A stretch of DNA of 41,585 nucleotides from positions 1-41,585 of the forward strand of contig SKWQ01000202.1 in the NCBI GenBank assembly GCA_007128855.1, in the 5' to 3' direction. The DNA comes from Balneolales bacterium. GTDB lineage: Bacteria > Bacteroidota > Rhodothermia > Balneolales > Natronogracilivirgulaceae. This document shows, in pieces, positions 15,270 to 23,579 of this stretch (the first letter of the stretch is position 1; the number at the start of each line of letters is the position of its first letter). Below the pieces are notes generated by a model. That model was given only the letters and a program-made list of their open reading frames with translations. It was not told where the DNA came from and did no database searches. The position numbers were made by a program, and so were the translations under genes.

Positions 15270-17698
15270 GGTAATAGATATTGAGTATTGTCAATGTTAC
15301 GAATTTCGCTGGATGGGAGTGTGACAGATTCTTTCATCAATCCATCGTTCCACAAAATAAGCTGGTCGCTGAAGTGTCCGGAAAAGAGGTTGCCGGATTG
15401 GCCTGTGCTCAAGATGGAGTGATAAGAGTGATGTGGATGCAATACCATGACACGCTTGTGTGTTGTGGCTGCTGAAATGTTCAAAGTCTGGTCAAAGCCT
15501 GGTTGCATGGAGTTCAGGGTATGAGCGGAGCCTGAAACCGTGATATTCTGAGGTTGAAAGAGGTTTCGTTCGGCGAGTCGGGCCGGCAGACTGGTGATCC
15601 GCGTCTCATCAAACAGAATCGGTGCAAAGGTACCATCCAGGACCCGGGTCCATTGCCAGTCAAATGGTTCGGTGCCATATCTGTCCGACAGAAATCCAAC
15701 CGCTTCGCTCATGCTGCTGGAAATCCATTCCTGGAATGAATACGGATGGGTGTCCGGCCAGCGATGGGGATTCAACAGCAGTGAGGAGACTGCTGTTTGT
15801 GGGATATGTGGCGTAATGAAGAGCCTTTTCATCGCGGGCTCATCTATCCATGGCATGTAGAGGTTACTTGCAGCCCGGTGAAAAAAAAGCTGGAAAAGTG
15901 TTGCTGCTGTTTCGTTGGGACCGAATTCGTAATTCCAGTTTTTCAAATAGGGGATGACAAGCTCCAGCATGGGGTCTGAATCCGGCAAACCGGCAGCCAG
16001 CTCAAGGACTCCGGTGATATGCGGCGTCAGTTCTGCAGCAAAGGACGAATAAGTGTCATTATGCCAATGAAGCGTTGCATCGGAAAGCAACCGGTCTGGC
16101 GGTGTCTGGTCGATTAGCTGGCCAATCCGCAAAGCCCTGTCCCATGGAGGGGAGAACAGGCATTTGTTTCCGACAGCAGGTCTGGCCGAAGCTGGCTGAT
16201 CGAGGAAGGTGACCGGTGCCCCCGTGGCATGTCGGACATGGGGAATGATGCGCGAAGCCGGTACTGAAAGGGATGAAATGACGGAATCAGCGATACCTAA
16301 GGGATATGGGCTCACAAGCATCCGGCCTGCCGAAATCCTGCCCGTCTGTCCGTCAGCAGTGCCATACAGCAACTGAAGGGCCGTAGAGGTCATGGATTCT
16401 GCCGCATCCACCAGCTGTGAGGGTGATCGGGAAGTGGAGATTGCCCTTAGCGACCCGAAATCCGTGGAATGGCTGGATCCGGCCCAGTCAAAAGCAAGGA
16501 ACCTGTTGAATTCTTCGGATATGGCCACGACCGGTTTGCCGGACGCTTTTTTCAAAACCAGCTGCTTTTCGCCGCCGTTCCTCAGATTCAGGATGTGACG
16601 CTCGACTGTCACCTTTTCATCGAGGCGGTATGTGACGGTCGGATCCTGCTCCCAGTCTGTGGGGTTACCGGTGGGTTCCCTGAAGAGTCTCCCCGTAAAA
16701 AAATCACCGTCGTCAGTTACAATCGGCATGAGGGCCCAGGCAAGGTATTCGTTTTGTCCCGCAATCATTGCAGGCAAGCCCGGAATGGTGACACCGGACC
16801 GCCATCCACGATCACTTTGCAGCACCATTTCATAAGTGCCATCGGGAATGGTCATAAGTGACTCCCTGGAGTATGTCAGCAGGCCGGTTTGGTCGGGGCC
16901 GGGTAATGTCATGGCCAGACCGACACCGGAATAACCCGCGACAGCGGGGACTACGGTATTGGTAAAGTTCAGATAATCATCCATCAGCGACTGAAAAGCG
17001 TGTTCGTGAAGCGTCGGGGCTTCCGGACCGAACAGGATTTCCCCGGGGACATCCGCTCCTGTCAGCGCCCTGATGAGCATCTCGTCATCGATATGCTGAA
17101 GAGAGGTCAAGGCAAGTTTTGACCAGAATGACTGTTGATTGTTCCAATGCCAGAGTAAAAGCACACCCACAGAATGCCATGGTTCCCAGTCCAGTGGTTT
17201 CACGTCACTGAGGGAGAATTCCGGCGGAAGGTGCTTTCGGTTTTTTCGAACAAAAGAATTGACGCCATGTGCATATGCTTCCAGATGCGCCTTATCCTGC
17301 TGTGAAAGCCCCTCATAGGCTACTCTCGCAGTCTGGCCAAAGGACATGGTGAGGTAAAACATATCCTTTGCCATCAGGCCTTCTCCCAGCTCTCTGGAAT
17401 GAAGACCTTCGAGTTTGTATTGTTGCCGTGTCATTTGCCAGAGGCGGTCCCGGGCATGCAGGTAGCCCATTGTGACATACAGATCCGTTTCCTGCTGAGC
17501 CAAGACATGAGGTACCTGATATGCGTCCCATTGGATGGTCACCCTGTTATGCAACTCCGTCAGTCTTACGCTGCCATCCAGGGGTGGGACGACCCGGTGG
17601 AAGGTCCAGTAAAACGACAACCCGGTGATAACCGAAATGAGGATGATAAACAGGATGGCAATCCAGACAGCGGAAAGCTGTGATGACCATTTCATCAA
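15266..17698 (-). CDS. Penicillin-acylase-like protein with altered nucleophile site
   Basis: An 810-residue protein of the penicillin amidase/acylase branch of Ntn hydrolases, with an N-terminal membrane segment at about residues 11-31 and the rest outside. Whole-length family marks are present: WDAYQVPHVLAQQETDLY and GYLHARDRLWQM in the alpha-chain region, SGVTIPGLPAMIAGQNEYLAWAL, the DRALRIGQLI helix, and STGQSGNLFSGHFSDQ near the C-terminus. At the expected self-cleavage point, where relatives have Gly-Ser-Asn-Asn-Trp, this protein reads Gly255-Tyr-Ser257-Gly-Val. The later ANDPHL motif reads TYSRESL. Self-processing and acylase activity are therefore doubtful. It is first in a four-gene operon with GH3. 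Family members cleave acyl-homoserine lactones or beta-lactam side chains; no substrate can be named here. Confidence 0.8.
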   Translation of the reverse strand: MMKWSSQLSAVWIAILFIILISVITGLSFYWTFHRVVPPLDGSVRLTELHNRVTIQWDAYQVPHVLAQQETDLYVTMGYLHARDRLWQMTRQQYKLEGLHSRELGEGLMAKDMFYLTMSFGQTARVAYEGLSQQDKAHLEAYAHGVNSFVRKNRKHLPPEFSLSDVKPLDWEPWHSVGVLLLWHWNNQQSFWSKLALTSLQHIDDEMLIRALTGADVPGEILFGPEAPTLHEHAFQSLMDDYLNFTNTVVPAVAGYSGVGLAMTLPGPDQTGLLTYSRESLMTIPDGTYEMVLQSDRGWRSGVTIPGLPAMIAGQNEYLAWALMPIVTDDGDFFTGRLFREPTGNPTDWEQDPTVTYRLDEKVTVERHILNLRNGGEKQLVLKKASGKPVVAISEEFNRFLAFDWAGSSHSTDFGSLRAISTSRSPSQLVDAAESMTSTALQLLYGTADGQTGRISAGRMLVSPYPLGIADSVISSLSVPASRIIPHVRHATGAPVTFLDQPASARPAVGNKCLFSPPWDRALRIGQLIDQTPPDRLLSDATLHWHNDTYSSFAAELTPHITGVLELAAGLPDSDPMLELVIPYLKNWNYEFGPNETAATLFQLFFHRAASNLYMPWIDEPAMKRLFITPHIPQTAVSSLLLNPHRWPDTHPYSFQEWISSSMSEAVGFLSDRYGTEPFDWQWTRVLDGTFAPILFDETRITSLPARLAERNLFQPQNITVSGSAHTLNSMQPGFDQTLNISAATTHKRVMVLHPHHSYHSILSTGQSGNLFSGHFSDQLILWNDGLMKESVTLPSSEIRNIDNTQYLLP

Positions 17699-17776
17699 AC
17701 AGGAAAATATGTGTAAGTTTAGGGATTACGTCTGAATGCACAAATTACGAATTCTATACCAGAACCGTTTCAATAA

Positions 17777-19042
17777 ATGCAATCCAATCATCCTCTGCCG
17801 GTTGACCCCGACCGCCTGCAAGCAATTGCGCAAAAATGGGGTACGCCCACCTATGTATACATGGAATCCATGATCCGTGAGCGTTGCCGCATGCTGAAAA
17901 CACTGTTCCCGGACCTGCCGGTATCCTGGTTGTATGCCGTCAAGGCTAATGACAATCCACACGTCATCCGGATCATTGCCGGTGAGGGGCTGGGGTTTGA
18001 TACGGTAAGCTATGAGGAAGTGCTTTTATGTCTGCGACTTGATACCGATCCCAGAGATATTTTCTACACTGAAAATAACATGACCGATGCGGAAATGCAC
18101 GGAGCGGCAAGGCAGGGTGTCGTTCTGAATATCGGATCACTTGGCCGATTGAAGGCATTTTGCAGTGCCTATCCGGGATCGGAATGCAGTATTCGCATCA
18201 AACCGGACATCAGTGACGGACATCATGCGAAAGTGGATACCGGCAACCAGGACAGCAAGTTCGGTATCCGGATGGACCTTATCGCGCAGGCAGTTGCGAT
18301 TGCCCGGGACCACGGGGTCCGGATCCGGGGCATCCATGCGCACATTGGCAGCGGGATACAGGAGCCGGAAAACCTGCTGGCCGAAATCGAGGTTTTGCTG
18401 AAATCATCTTCACTACTTGAGGATTTGGCGTTCATCAATTTCGGCGGCGGAATCCCGATACCTTACCGTGCCAATGAAACCCCGTTCGACCTGCAGCGCT
18501 TTGCGCAACTGGCATCCGGTCGGTTGCGGGATTTCCTTTCGACGGTTGGCAAACCGGTCACTTTTTTCTTCGAACCTGGCAGATGGATAGTGGGACCGGC
18601 TGGCCTGCTTCTCACTCAGGTCAACACGGTGAAAGACCAGGGCCGTAAAAAGTTCATAGGCACGGACACAGGATTCAACCATTTGCTCAGGCCGGCCTTG
18701 TACGATGCCTATCATGAGGTTGTGAGCATCACTGCCAGGGAAGCCAAATCAACCCAGACCTACCATGTCGCCGGAAATATTTGTGAGAGCGGGGATATGC
18801 TGGGTCTTGACAGGTCACTCCCGGAGAGCAAGCCCGGAGACTATCTTGCTATCCTCGATGCCGGCGCATATGGCATGACCATGGCATCCCAATACAACAG
18901 AAGGGCCCTGCCGGCAGAAGTGCTGATCACTTCCGATGGTTACCACAAGACAATCCGGAGCAGGAAGTCACCTGAGGAAACCGTGGATGATTTTCTGAGG
19001 GAAACCGGATTGGCTGCCAATCAAGTTGGTGAAGTGTCATGA
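17777..19042 (+). CDS. lysA: Diaminopimelate decarboxylase
   Basis: PLP-dependent fold-III decarboxylase that makes L-lysine from meso-diaminopimelate. It has 421 residues, the normal length. The PLP lysine is Lys56 in YAVKAND. The HIGSGI and FGGGIPIPY motifs bind the cofactor phosphate, EPGRWIVG follows, and Cys336-Glu-Ser (CESGDML) belongs to the neighbouring subunit's active site. These features also occur in carboxynorspermidine decarboxylase, but the EPGR and CESGD forms favour LysA. It is divergent from the acylase operon with 78 bases between. Its stop overlaps the ltaE start by four bases. Confidence 0.9.
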   Translation: MQSNHPLPVDPDRLQAIAQKWGTPTYVYMESMIRERCRMLKTLFPDLPVSWLYAVKANDNPHVIRIIAGEGLGFDTVSYEEVLLCLRLDTDPRDIFYTENNMTDAEMHGAARQGVVLNIGSLGRLKAFCSAYPGSECSIRIKPDISDGHHAKVDTGNQDSKFGIRMDLIAQAVAIARDHGVRIRGIHAHIGSGIQEPENLLAEIEVLLKSSSLLEDLAFINFGGGIPIPYRANETPFDLQRFAQLASGRLRDFLSTVGKPVTFFFEPGRWIVGPAGLLLTQVNTVKDQGRKKFIGTDTGFNHLLRPALYDAYHEVVSITAREAKSTQTYHVAGNICESGDMLGLDRSLPESKPGDYLAILDAGAYGMTMASQYNRRALPAEVLITSDGYHKTIRSRKSPEETVDDFLRETGLAANQVGEVS

Positions 19043-20076
19043 TAGACCTTCGAAGCGACACCGTGACCTGTCCAACCGATGGTATGTGGGATGCCATGTA
19101 CAAGGCACCGGTTGGTGACGATGTATTTGGCGAAGATCCCGGCCTGAATGCCCTGGAGAAGAAAGTTTCGGGTATGTTCGGCATGGAGAACGGGGTGTTC
19201 GTCCCCAGTGGCACCATGGGTAATCAGATTGGGTTGAAGGTGCATACCCAGCCGGCTGACGAGGTGATCATTGATGAGAACGCCCATATCTATCACTCGG
19301 AAGGTGCTGCCGGCTCCCTCATATCCGGCATTCAGCTCAGACCGCTTCCGGGTAATCGTGGTGTAGTGAACTGCGATATCGTCCGGCCTGCTATCCGAAC
19401 GCGCAATGACTGGGATCCCCACACAAGGGTAGTGGCTCTTGAAAATACCTCAAACAAGGGCGGGGGCACCTGCTACCCATTGGAAGTTATGAAGGAGCTC
19501 TTTCTGCTGACAAGGGAGCATGGACTGGCCCTGCACATGGATGGGGCGCGGATCTGGAACGCGGCCGTGGCCACCGGCACGGATCTTCGTGAATACGGCG
19601 CTCTCTGTGACACTATCTCGGTTTGTTTCAGCAAAGGCCTTGGAGCTCCGGCCGGTTCCATGCTGCTGGGTAATGAGGATGTCATCAAAAAGGCCCGAAG
19701 GTTCCGCAAGATACTTGGAGGAGGGATGAGACAGGCCGGTATGCTTGCCGCCGCTGCGTCATATGCCGTGGATCATCATTTTGACAAATTGGAAGAAGAC
19801 CACAAAAAAGCAAAGAAACTGGCCGAAGCCGTTGCTGAATCCCCCTGTTTCGACATAGATCCCGATCATGTCGAGACAAACATTGTCCTTTTCAGGGTGA
19901 TACGCGGTTCTGAAGAACAGGCACTGGCATGGTTCGACAGCAAGGGGGTAGCCATGATCCCCTTCGGTGACGAGACCATCCGTGCCACGTTTCACTTCCA
20001 GGTTTCTGACCGGGATCTTGATACGGCGCTGGATGCCGTGAAAACGTACACCGGGGAAGAAAAGTCACATCCGTGA
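19039..20076 (+). CDS. ltaE: Low-specificity L-threonine aldolase
   Basis: PLP enzyme that splits L-threonine or L-allo-threonine into glycine and acetaldehyde. It has 345 residues. The start MIDLRSDTVTCPT is the family signature, and FVPSGTMGNQ and HMDGARIWNA follow in the expected order. The PLP lysine is Lys199 in CFSKGLGAPAGS. It overlaps lysA (ATGA) upstream and the MFS gene (GTGA) downstream, so these genes form one tightly coupled operon. Confidence 0.93.
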   Translation: MIDLRSDTVTCPTDGMWDAMYKAPVGDDVFGEDPGLNALEKKVSGMFGMENGVFVPSGTMGNQIGLKVHTQPADEVIIDENAHIYHSEGAAGSLISGIQLRPLPGNRGVVNCDIVRPAIRTRNDWDPHTRVVALENTSNKGGGTCYPLEVMKELFLLTREHGLALHMDGARIWNAAVATGTDLREYGALCDTISVCFSKGLGAPAGSMLLGNEDVIKKARRFRKILGGGMRQAGMLAAAASYAVDHHFDKLEEDHKKAKKLAEAVAESPCFDIDPDHVETNIVLFRVIRGSEEQALAWFDSKGVAMIPFGDETIRATFHFQVSDRDLDTALDAVKTYTGEEKSHP

Positions 20077-21302
20077 ATATCCTTCAGTTTTCGGTCCGGT
20101 ACAAACGACTGATCCTGTTCGGATTTGCCCTTACCTTCTTTTCCAGTTTTGGTCAGACGTTTCTCGTTTCCGTTTTTGTTCCGGGCTTTCTGGAAGCATT
20201 TAACATATCAAATGCGTACTTCGGCGTACTCTATTCTGTCGCAACACTTGGAAGTGCCGGTATCCTGGCCTGGGCAGGCGCCCTGATCGACCGGGTTCCC
20301 CTGAAACGGTATGCGCTGATGGTAGCCGCAGGATATGTTGTCTCCTTGTTGTTCGTGGCTTCTTCCCAGTGGATATGGATGCTTCTGGCAGGACTGCTTG
20401 GTGTCCGTCTATTTGGACAGGGACTGTGCGGGCATATTGCTCATACTGCCATGGCCCGCTACTTCATTACCTTGCGGGGACGTGCATTGAGCCTGTCAAA
20501 TCTCGGTTTTTCCCTGGGGGAAGCAGTCCTCCCAGTGACGGTGACTGCAATGATCGGTGTTATTGGGTGGAGGATGGGATGGACGGTTATCAGCATGTTC
20601 GTAATGCTGTTTCTCCCACTGCTGATCATGGCAACGCTGGGCAGGGACCCTCGTGAGCATTCAGAATCAGCCATGAGCGATGATTCCGATTTGAATACGC
20701 AGGAAACCGGTCATCAATGGCGCAGGCGCCTGGTATTGAGGGATATGCGTTTTTACCTGATGTTACCTGGGGCGGTTGCGTCACCGTTTTTGCTTACCGG
20801 TTTTTTCCTCTACCAGACACAACTGGCTGTTTTTAAAGGATGGGATTTTGACATCATGGCCTCCGCGTTCATAGCTTTCGCTCTTTCGAAGTCGGGCTCT
20901 TCACTGCTCTCCGGCTCCCTTATCGACAGATTCACTGCCTGCCGTCTCTTCCCGTTCTTCCTGATACCGCTTCTGGCAGGTTTTTTCCTGCTCATCCATT
21001 TTTCGCAGCCTCTAACAGTTTTTGCATTCATGTTCCTGGCTGGAATTTCCATGGGAGCTGCTTCCAATATCACCACCTCTATCTTTGCTGAATTGTACGG
21101 AACGGTCAACCTTGGCTCCATCAGGAGTATGATGACCATGTTCATGGTCATCAGCACCGCAATCAGTCCCGTCCTGTTTGGATTCATTCTGGATGCCGGA
21201 CATCCCTTTTCGGTCATAATCAATGGATCGATCGCATTTGTGATATTGTCCGTCATCCTTGCTATTTTTGTGTACCGGCAATCCGGAAATATCACACCTT
21301 AA
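20073..21302 (+). CDS. MFS transporter
   Basis: Inner-membrane transporter of the major facilitator superfamily with 409 residues and about 12 hydrophobic segments. A polar central loop (about residues 190-220) separates two six-helix halves. The first helix region SSFGQTFLVSVFVPGF and the loop ALIDRVPLKRY after helix 2, a weak form of the MFS motif A, support the family. The start is GTG inside the ltaE stop. The substrate is not visible in the sequence; the lysA-ltaE neighbourhood hints at amino-acid export or uptake, which is only an inference. Confidence 0.85.
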   Translation: MNILQFSVRYKRLILFGFALTFFSSFGQTFLVSVFVPGFLEAFNISNAYFGVLYSVATLGSAGILAWAGALIDRVPLKRYALMVAAGYVVSLLFVASSQWIWMLLAGLLGVRLFGQGLCGHIAHTAMARYFITLRGRALSLSNLGFSLGEAVLPVTVTAMIGVIGWRMGWTVISMFVMLFLPLLIMATLGRDPREHSESAMSDDSDLNTQETGHQWRRRLVLRDMRFYLMLPGAVASPFLLTGFFLYQTQLAVFKGWDFDIMASAFIAFALSKSGSSLLSGSLIDRFTACRLFPFFLIPLLAGFFLLIHFSQPLTVFAFMFLAGISMGAASNITTSIFAELYGTVNLGSIRSMMTMFMVISTAISPVLFGFILDAGHPFSVIINGSIAFVILSVILAIFVYRQSGNITP

Positions 21303-21311
21303 ACAACAGTT

Positions 21312-21905
21312 ATGAGCAAACAAGAACTGATCCTGTCTGGCAAGGCATCTTTTTATCTGGAGGTCCCGTACCGGCTCTACCGTGCAGGTAATGTCGGCAA
21401 GCAACCACTGTATGTCTATCTCCACGAAACCGGCCGGAACCTGGCCACCCTCGAGAAAATGATTGCTCCGCTCAGGACCATGCCCGGCTATCACCTTCTC
21501 ATCCAGGCTCCGTACCCGGATGTTCTGCCGGACACGGAAGACCGGTCATATTACTGGATCCCGAATCACAAGGATGAACAGACCATTACCGCGGCCAGGG
21601 AATATGTCTCCGAGTTCCTGCAGGAGGTCATCGATGGCTTGCTGCCGCACATTGAAGCCGAGCGACTGGTTCTTGTCGGGTGGCAGGGATCCCGGAATCA
21701 GGTTTCCTATTTTTGTGCCACGAGGCCGCACTACATCAATGAAATGGTGTTGTTCGGGGGTTCGGTCAACAGGGTCTGGATGGAGCAGGACAGTTCCAGG
21801 TACAAGCACCTCAGGATACTTGGATTATCCGGTAAGGATGCGGAAATCAGTGAGGATACGGCAAATATCATCCAACAATGGATTCACGGTGGACAAGAAA
21901 AATAA
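21312..21905 (+). CDS. Alpha/beta-hydrolase-like protein lacking the nucleophile serine
   Basis: A 197-residue cytoplasmic protein of the small carboxylesterase/phospholipase-like alpha/beta-hydrolase type. The order of elements fits: a beta strand PLYVYLHETG at residue 32, LLIQAPYPD, a helix, then the nucleophile-elbow strand RLVLVGWQGSRNQ. Where active relatives have G-F-S-Q-G, this reads G-W-Q-G-S, so the serine is replaced by glutamine. The acid strand HLRILGLSGKDAEIS keeps a plausible Asp. A histidine near the C-terminus (WIHGG) may be the remaining triad member. The chain is slightly short. It lies nine bases after the MFS gene and closes the operon. It may be a non-catalytic partner or binding protein. 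Confidence 0.55.
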   Translation: MSKQELILSGKASFYLEVPYRLYRAGNVGKQPLYVYLHETGRNLATLEKMIAPLRTMPGYHLLIQAPYPDVLPDTEDRSYYWIPNHKDEQTITAAREYVSEFLQEVIDGLLPHIEAERLVLVGWQGSRNQVSYFCATRPHYINEMVLFGGSVNRVWMEQDSSRYKHLRILGLSGKDAEISEDTANIIQQWIHGGQEK

Positions 21906-21976
21906 AATAGGTCCTGGGCCAGCCTGAACGGAAAAGGTCCGGTTCCCTGTGAATAAACCATTGGTCATTGGGCCCC

Positions 21977-22004
21977 TTGAAGTCCAGACAGTATTATATT
22001 TTAG
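21977..22004 (+). promoter_or_regulatory. Weak promoter candidate for the response regulator
   Basis: In the 245-base gap 21906-22150, TTG at 21977-21979 lies 17 bases before TATTTTAG (21997-22004), one base off the Bacteroidota -7 consensus TAnnTTTG. A transcript from here would have a leader of about 140 bases. Nothing else recognisable was seen in this gap. Confidence 0.2.
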
Positions 22005-22150
22005 GTATACTGGTAAATAATTGCTTTTTAATCTGGAATTTTCACTATTTTTTAGATGATTTGGAGTCATGTGTCACACGATTTGCTCAACAAGAACTAT
22101 AGTATTCCGTTGGCATTTTATTACTATGGATCAGTACATCTCGAGCTTCT

Positions 22151-22846
22151 ATGAAAATACTTGTTATTGAAGACGACAGGATAGTTCGCACCCTGGTTAA
22201 GCACGTTTTGGAGAATGAGGGGCACGAAGTGACCGTCGCAGACAGAGCTGATACCGGAGAGAAAATGGCCTTGGAAGATGATTTTGAAATCATCATCCTG
22301 GATCTCGGTCTTCCTGACAAAAGTGGGCTAGAGGTATGTAAAACACTGCGCGACAATAATATAAAAACCCCAATCCTCATTCTGTCTGCCTATCAGAATA
22401 CGGATACGAAAATTGCCGGTCTGAATACCGGGGCCGACGACTACCTTACAAAACCTTTTGACAACAAGGAATTGCTGGCACGTATCAACGCCATCATCCG
22501 GCGTGTGAAGAAAGGGGATGAGACGAACAATACCTATGAGTGCGGGGAACTCAAAATAGATCTGGTCAACCGGGAATTTTTCGTTAGGGACACCAAGGTC
22601 ATGCTGACCAACAATGAGTTCAACCTCATGGCCTACTTCATGAAGAATCCTGACCGGATCCTGTACAAGGACGAGCTGACAAACAATGTCTGGGATATCA
22701 ATTTTGACACCAACACCAATTTCCTGAATGTCTATATCAGTTATATCAGGAAAAAGATTGAAGAACTCACACCCGTAAACTACATCCAGACGGTTCGCAA
22801 GAAAGGATTCAAGCTCAACAGCAATCCGGTGCGTGAGTACGATTAG
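22151..22846 (+). CDS. OmpR/PhoB-family response regulator (orphan)
   Basis: Two-component DNA-binding regulator of 231 residues. The receiver domain (1-118) has the acidic pocket Glu7-Asp8-Asp9, the phospho-acceptor Asp51 (IILDLGLPDKSG), the switch Ser79 and the conserved Lys101 (LTKPFD). A winged-helix OmpR-type DNA-binding domain covers about 130-228, with the recognition helix in NFLNVYISYIRKKIE and the wing IQTVRKKGFKL. No histidine kinase gene is next to it, so its partner is elsewhere or it acts alone. It is followed after 13 bases by trmH, which is probably co-transcribed. The target genes are unknown. Confidence 0.92.
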   Translation: MKILVIEDDRIVRTLVKHVLENEGHEVTVADRADTGEKMALEDDFEIIILDLGLPDKSGLEVCKTLRDNNIKTPILILSAYQNTDTKIAGLNTGADDYLTKPFDNKELLARINAIIRRVKKGDETNNTYECGELKIDLVNREFFVRDTKVMLTNNEFNLMAYFMKNPDRILYKDELTNNVWDINFDTNTNFLNVYISYIRKKIEELTPVNYIQTVRKKGFKLNSNPVREYD

Positions 22847-22859
22847 TTTTACAGCCACA

Positions 22860-23579
22860 ATGGCAAACAACCCGGAAATCAGAATCAGAAAGCAGCAAAC
22901 TTCTTTTTTTGCCCAGTACGTGAGTGACCACAGGAAAAAGCTGTTTCAGGATATCCTCAAAAACCGCACACGCTTTGTCACTGTGGTCCTGGAGGACATC
23001 TACCAGCCGCAAAATGCGTCAGCCGTGCTCCGCAGTTGTGATGCCTTTGGTATCCAGGACGTCCACGTAATAGAAAACCGGAACGTGTTTGATGTGGACA
23101 AAGGGGTCACCATCGGATCGGACAAGTGGCTCAGTATTCACCGTTACCGCCAAAAGGGGAAGAACAACACATCAGCAGCTTATCAGGAGTTGCGTAAAAA
23201 GGGGTATCGTATCATAGCAACAACCCCCCATGAAAAACAGGTTGCGCTCCCGGAGTATGTACCGGAAGGTCCCATAGCCCTGGTCTTCGGCACTGAAAAA
23301 CTGGGACTGACACCCTATGCGATCAAAGAGGCAGACGAATGGCTCCACATCCCCATGCATGGATTCAGTGAGAGTTTCAATATATCCGTAAGCGTGGCCT
23401 TGTGCCTGTATCACCTGCGCATGCATCTGGAGGAGCAAAGGTGCGACTGGTCCCTGTCCACCGGAGAGAGAGACGAGCTGTACCTGCAGTGGCTCCGAAA
23501 ATCAGTTCACCGACTGCCGGCGCTGGACCGAAAATTCAAAGAGCTTCTGGAGAATTCTTCCCTGCCAGCTCCAGACTGA
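22860..23579 (+). CDS. trmH: tRNA (guanosine-2'-O-)-methyltransferase, SpoU/TrmH family
   Basis: SAM-dependent enzyme of the SPOUT (trefoil-knot) class, likely methylating the 2'-OH of G18 in tRNA. It has 239 residues from the ATG at 22860. The three SpoU motifs are present: motif 1 QNASAVLRSCDAFG with the catalytic Arg58, motif 2 FGTEKLGLT (143-151), and motif 3 IPMHGFSESFNISVSVAL (164-181). A helical C-terminal extension beyond the knot is typical of TrmH rather than of the rRNA enzyme RlmB, which has an extra N-terminal domain. A GTG at 22833 would start inside the response-regulator gene and is less likely. Its last 44 bases overlap the 3' end of tex on the opposite strand. Confidence 0.88.
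   Translation: MANNPEIRIRKQQTSFFAQYVSDHRKKLFQDILKNRTRFVTVVLEDIYQPQNASAVLRSCDAFGIQDVHVIENRNVFDVDKGVTIGSDKWLSIHRYRQKGKNNTSAAYQELRKKGYRIIATTPHEKQVALPEYVPEGPIALVFGTEKLGLTPYAIKEADEWLHIPMHGFSESFNISVSVALCLYHLRMHLEEQRCDWSLSTGERDELYLQWLRKSVHRLPALDRKFKELLENSSLPAPD

Noticed and set aside
22833-22859. GTG start for trmH inside the response-regulator gene
   Set aside because: It would overlap the regulator's last codons and add residues unlike TrmH; the ATG at 22860 fits better.
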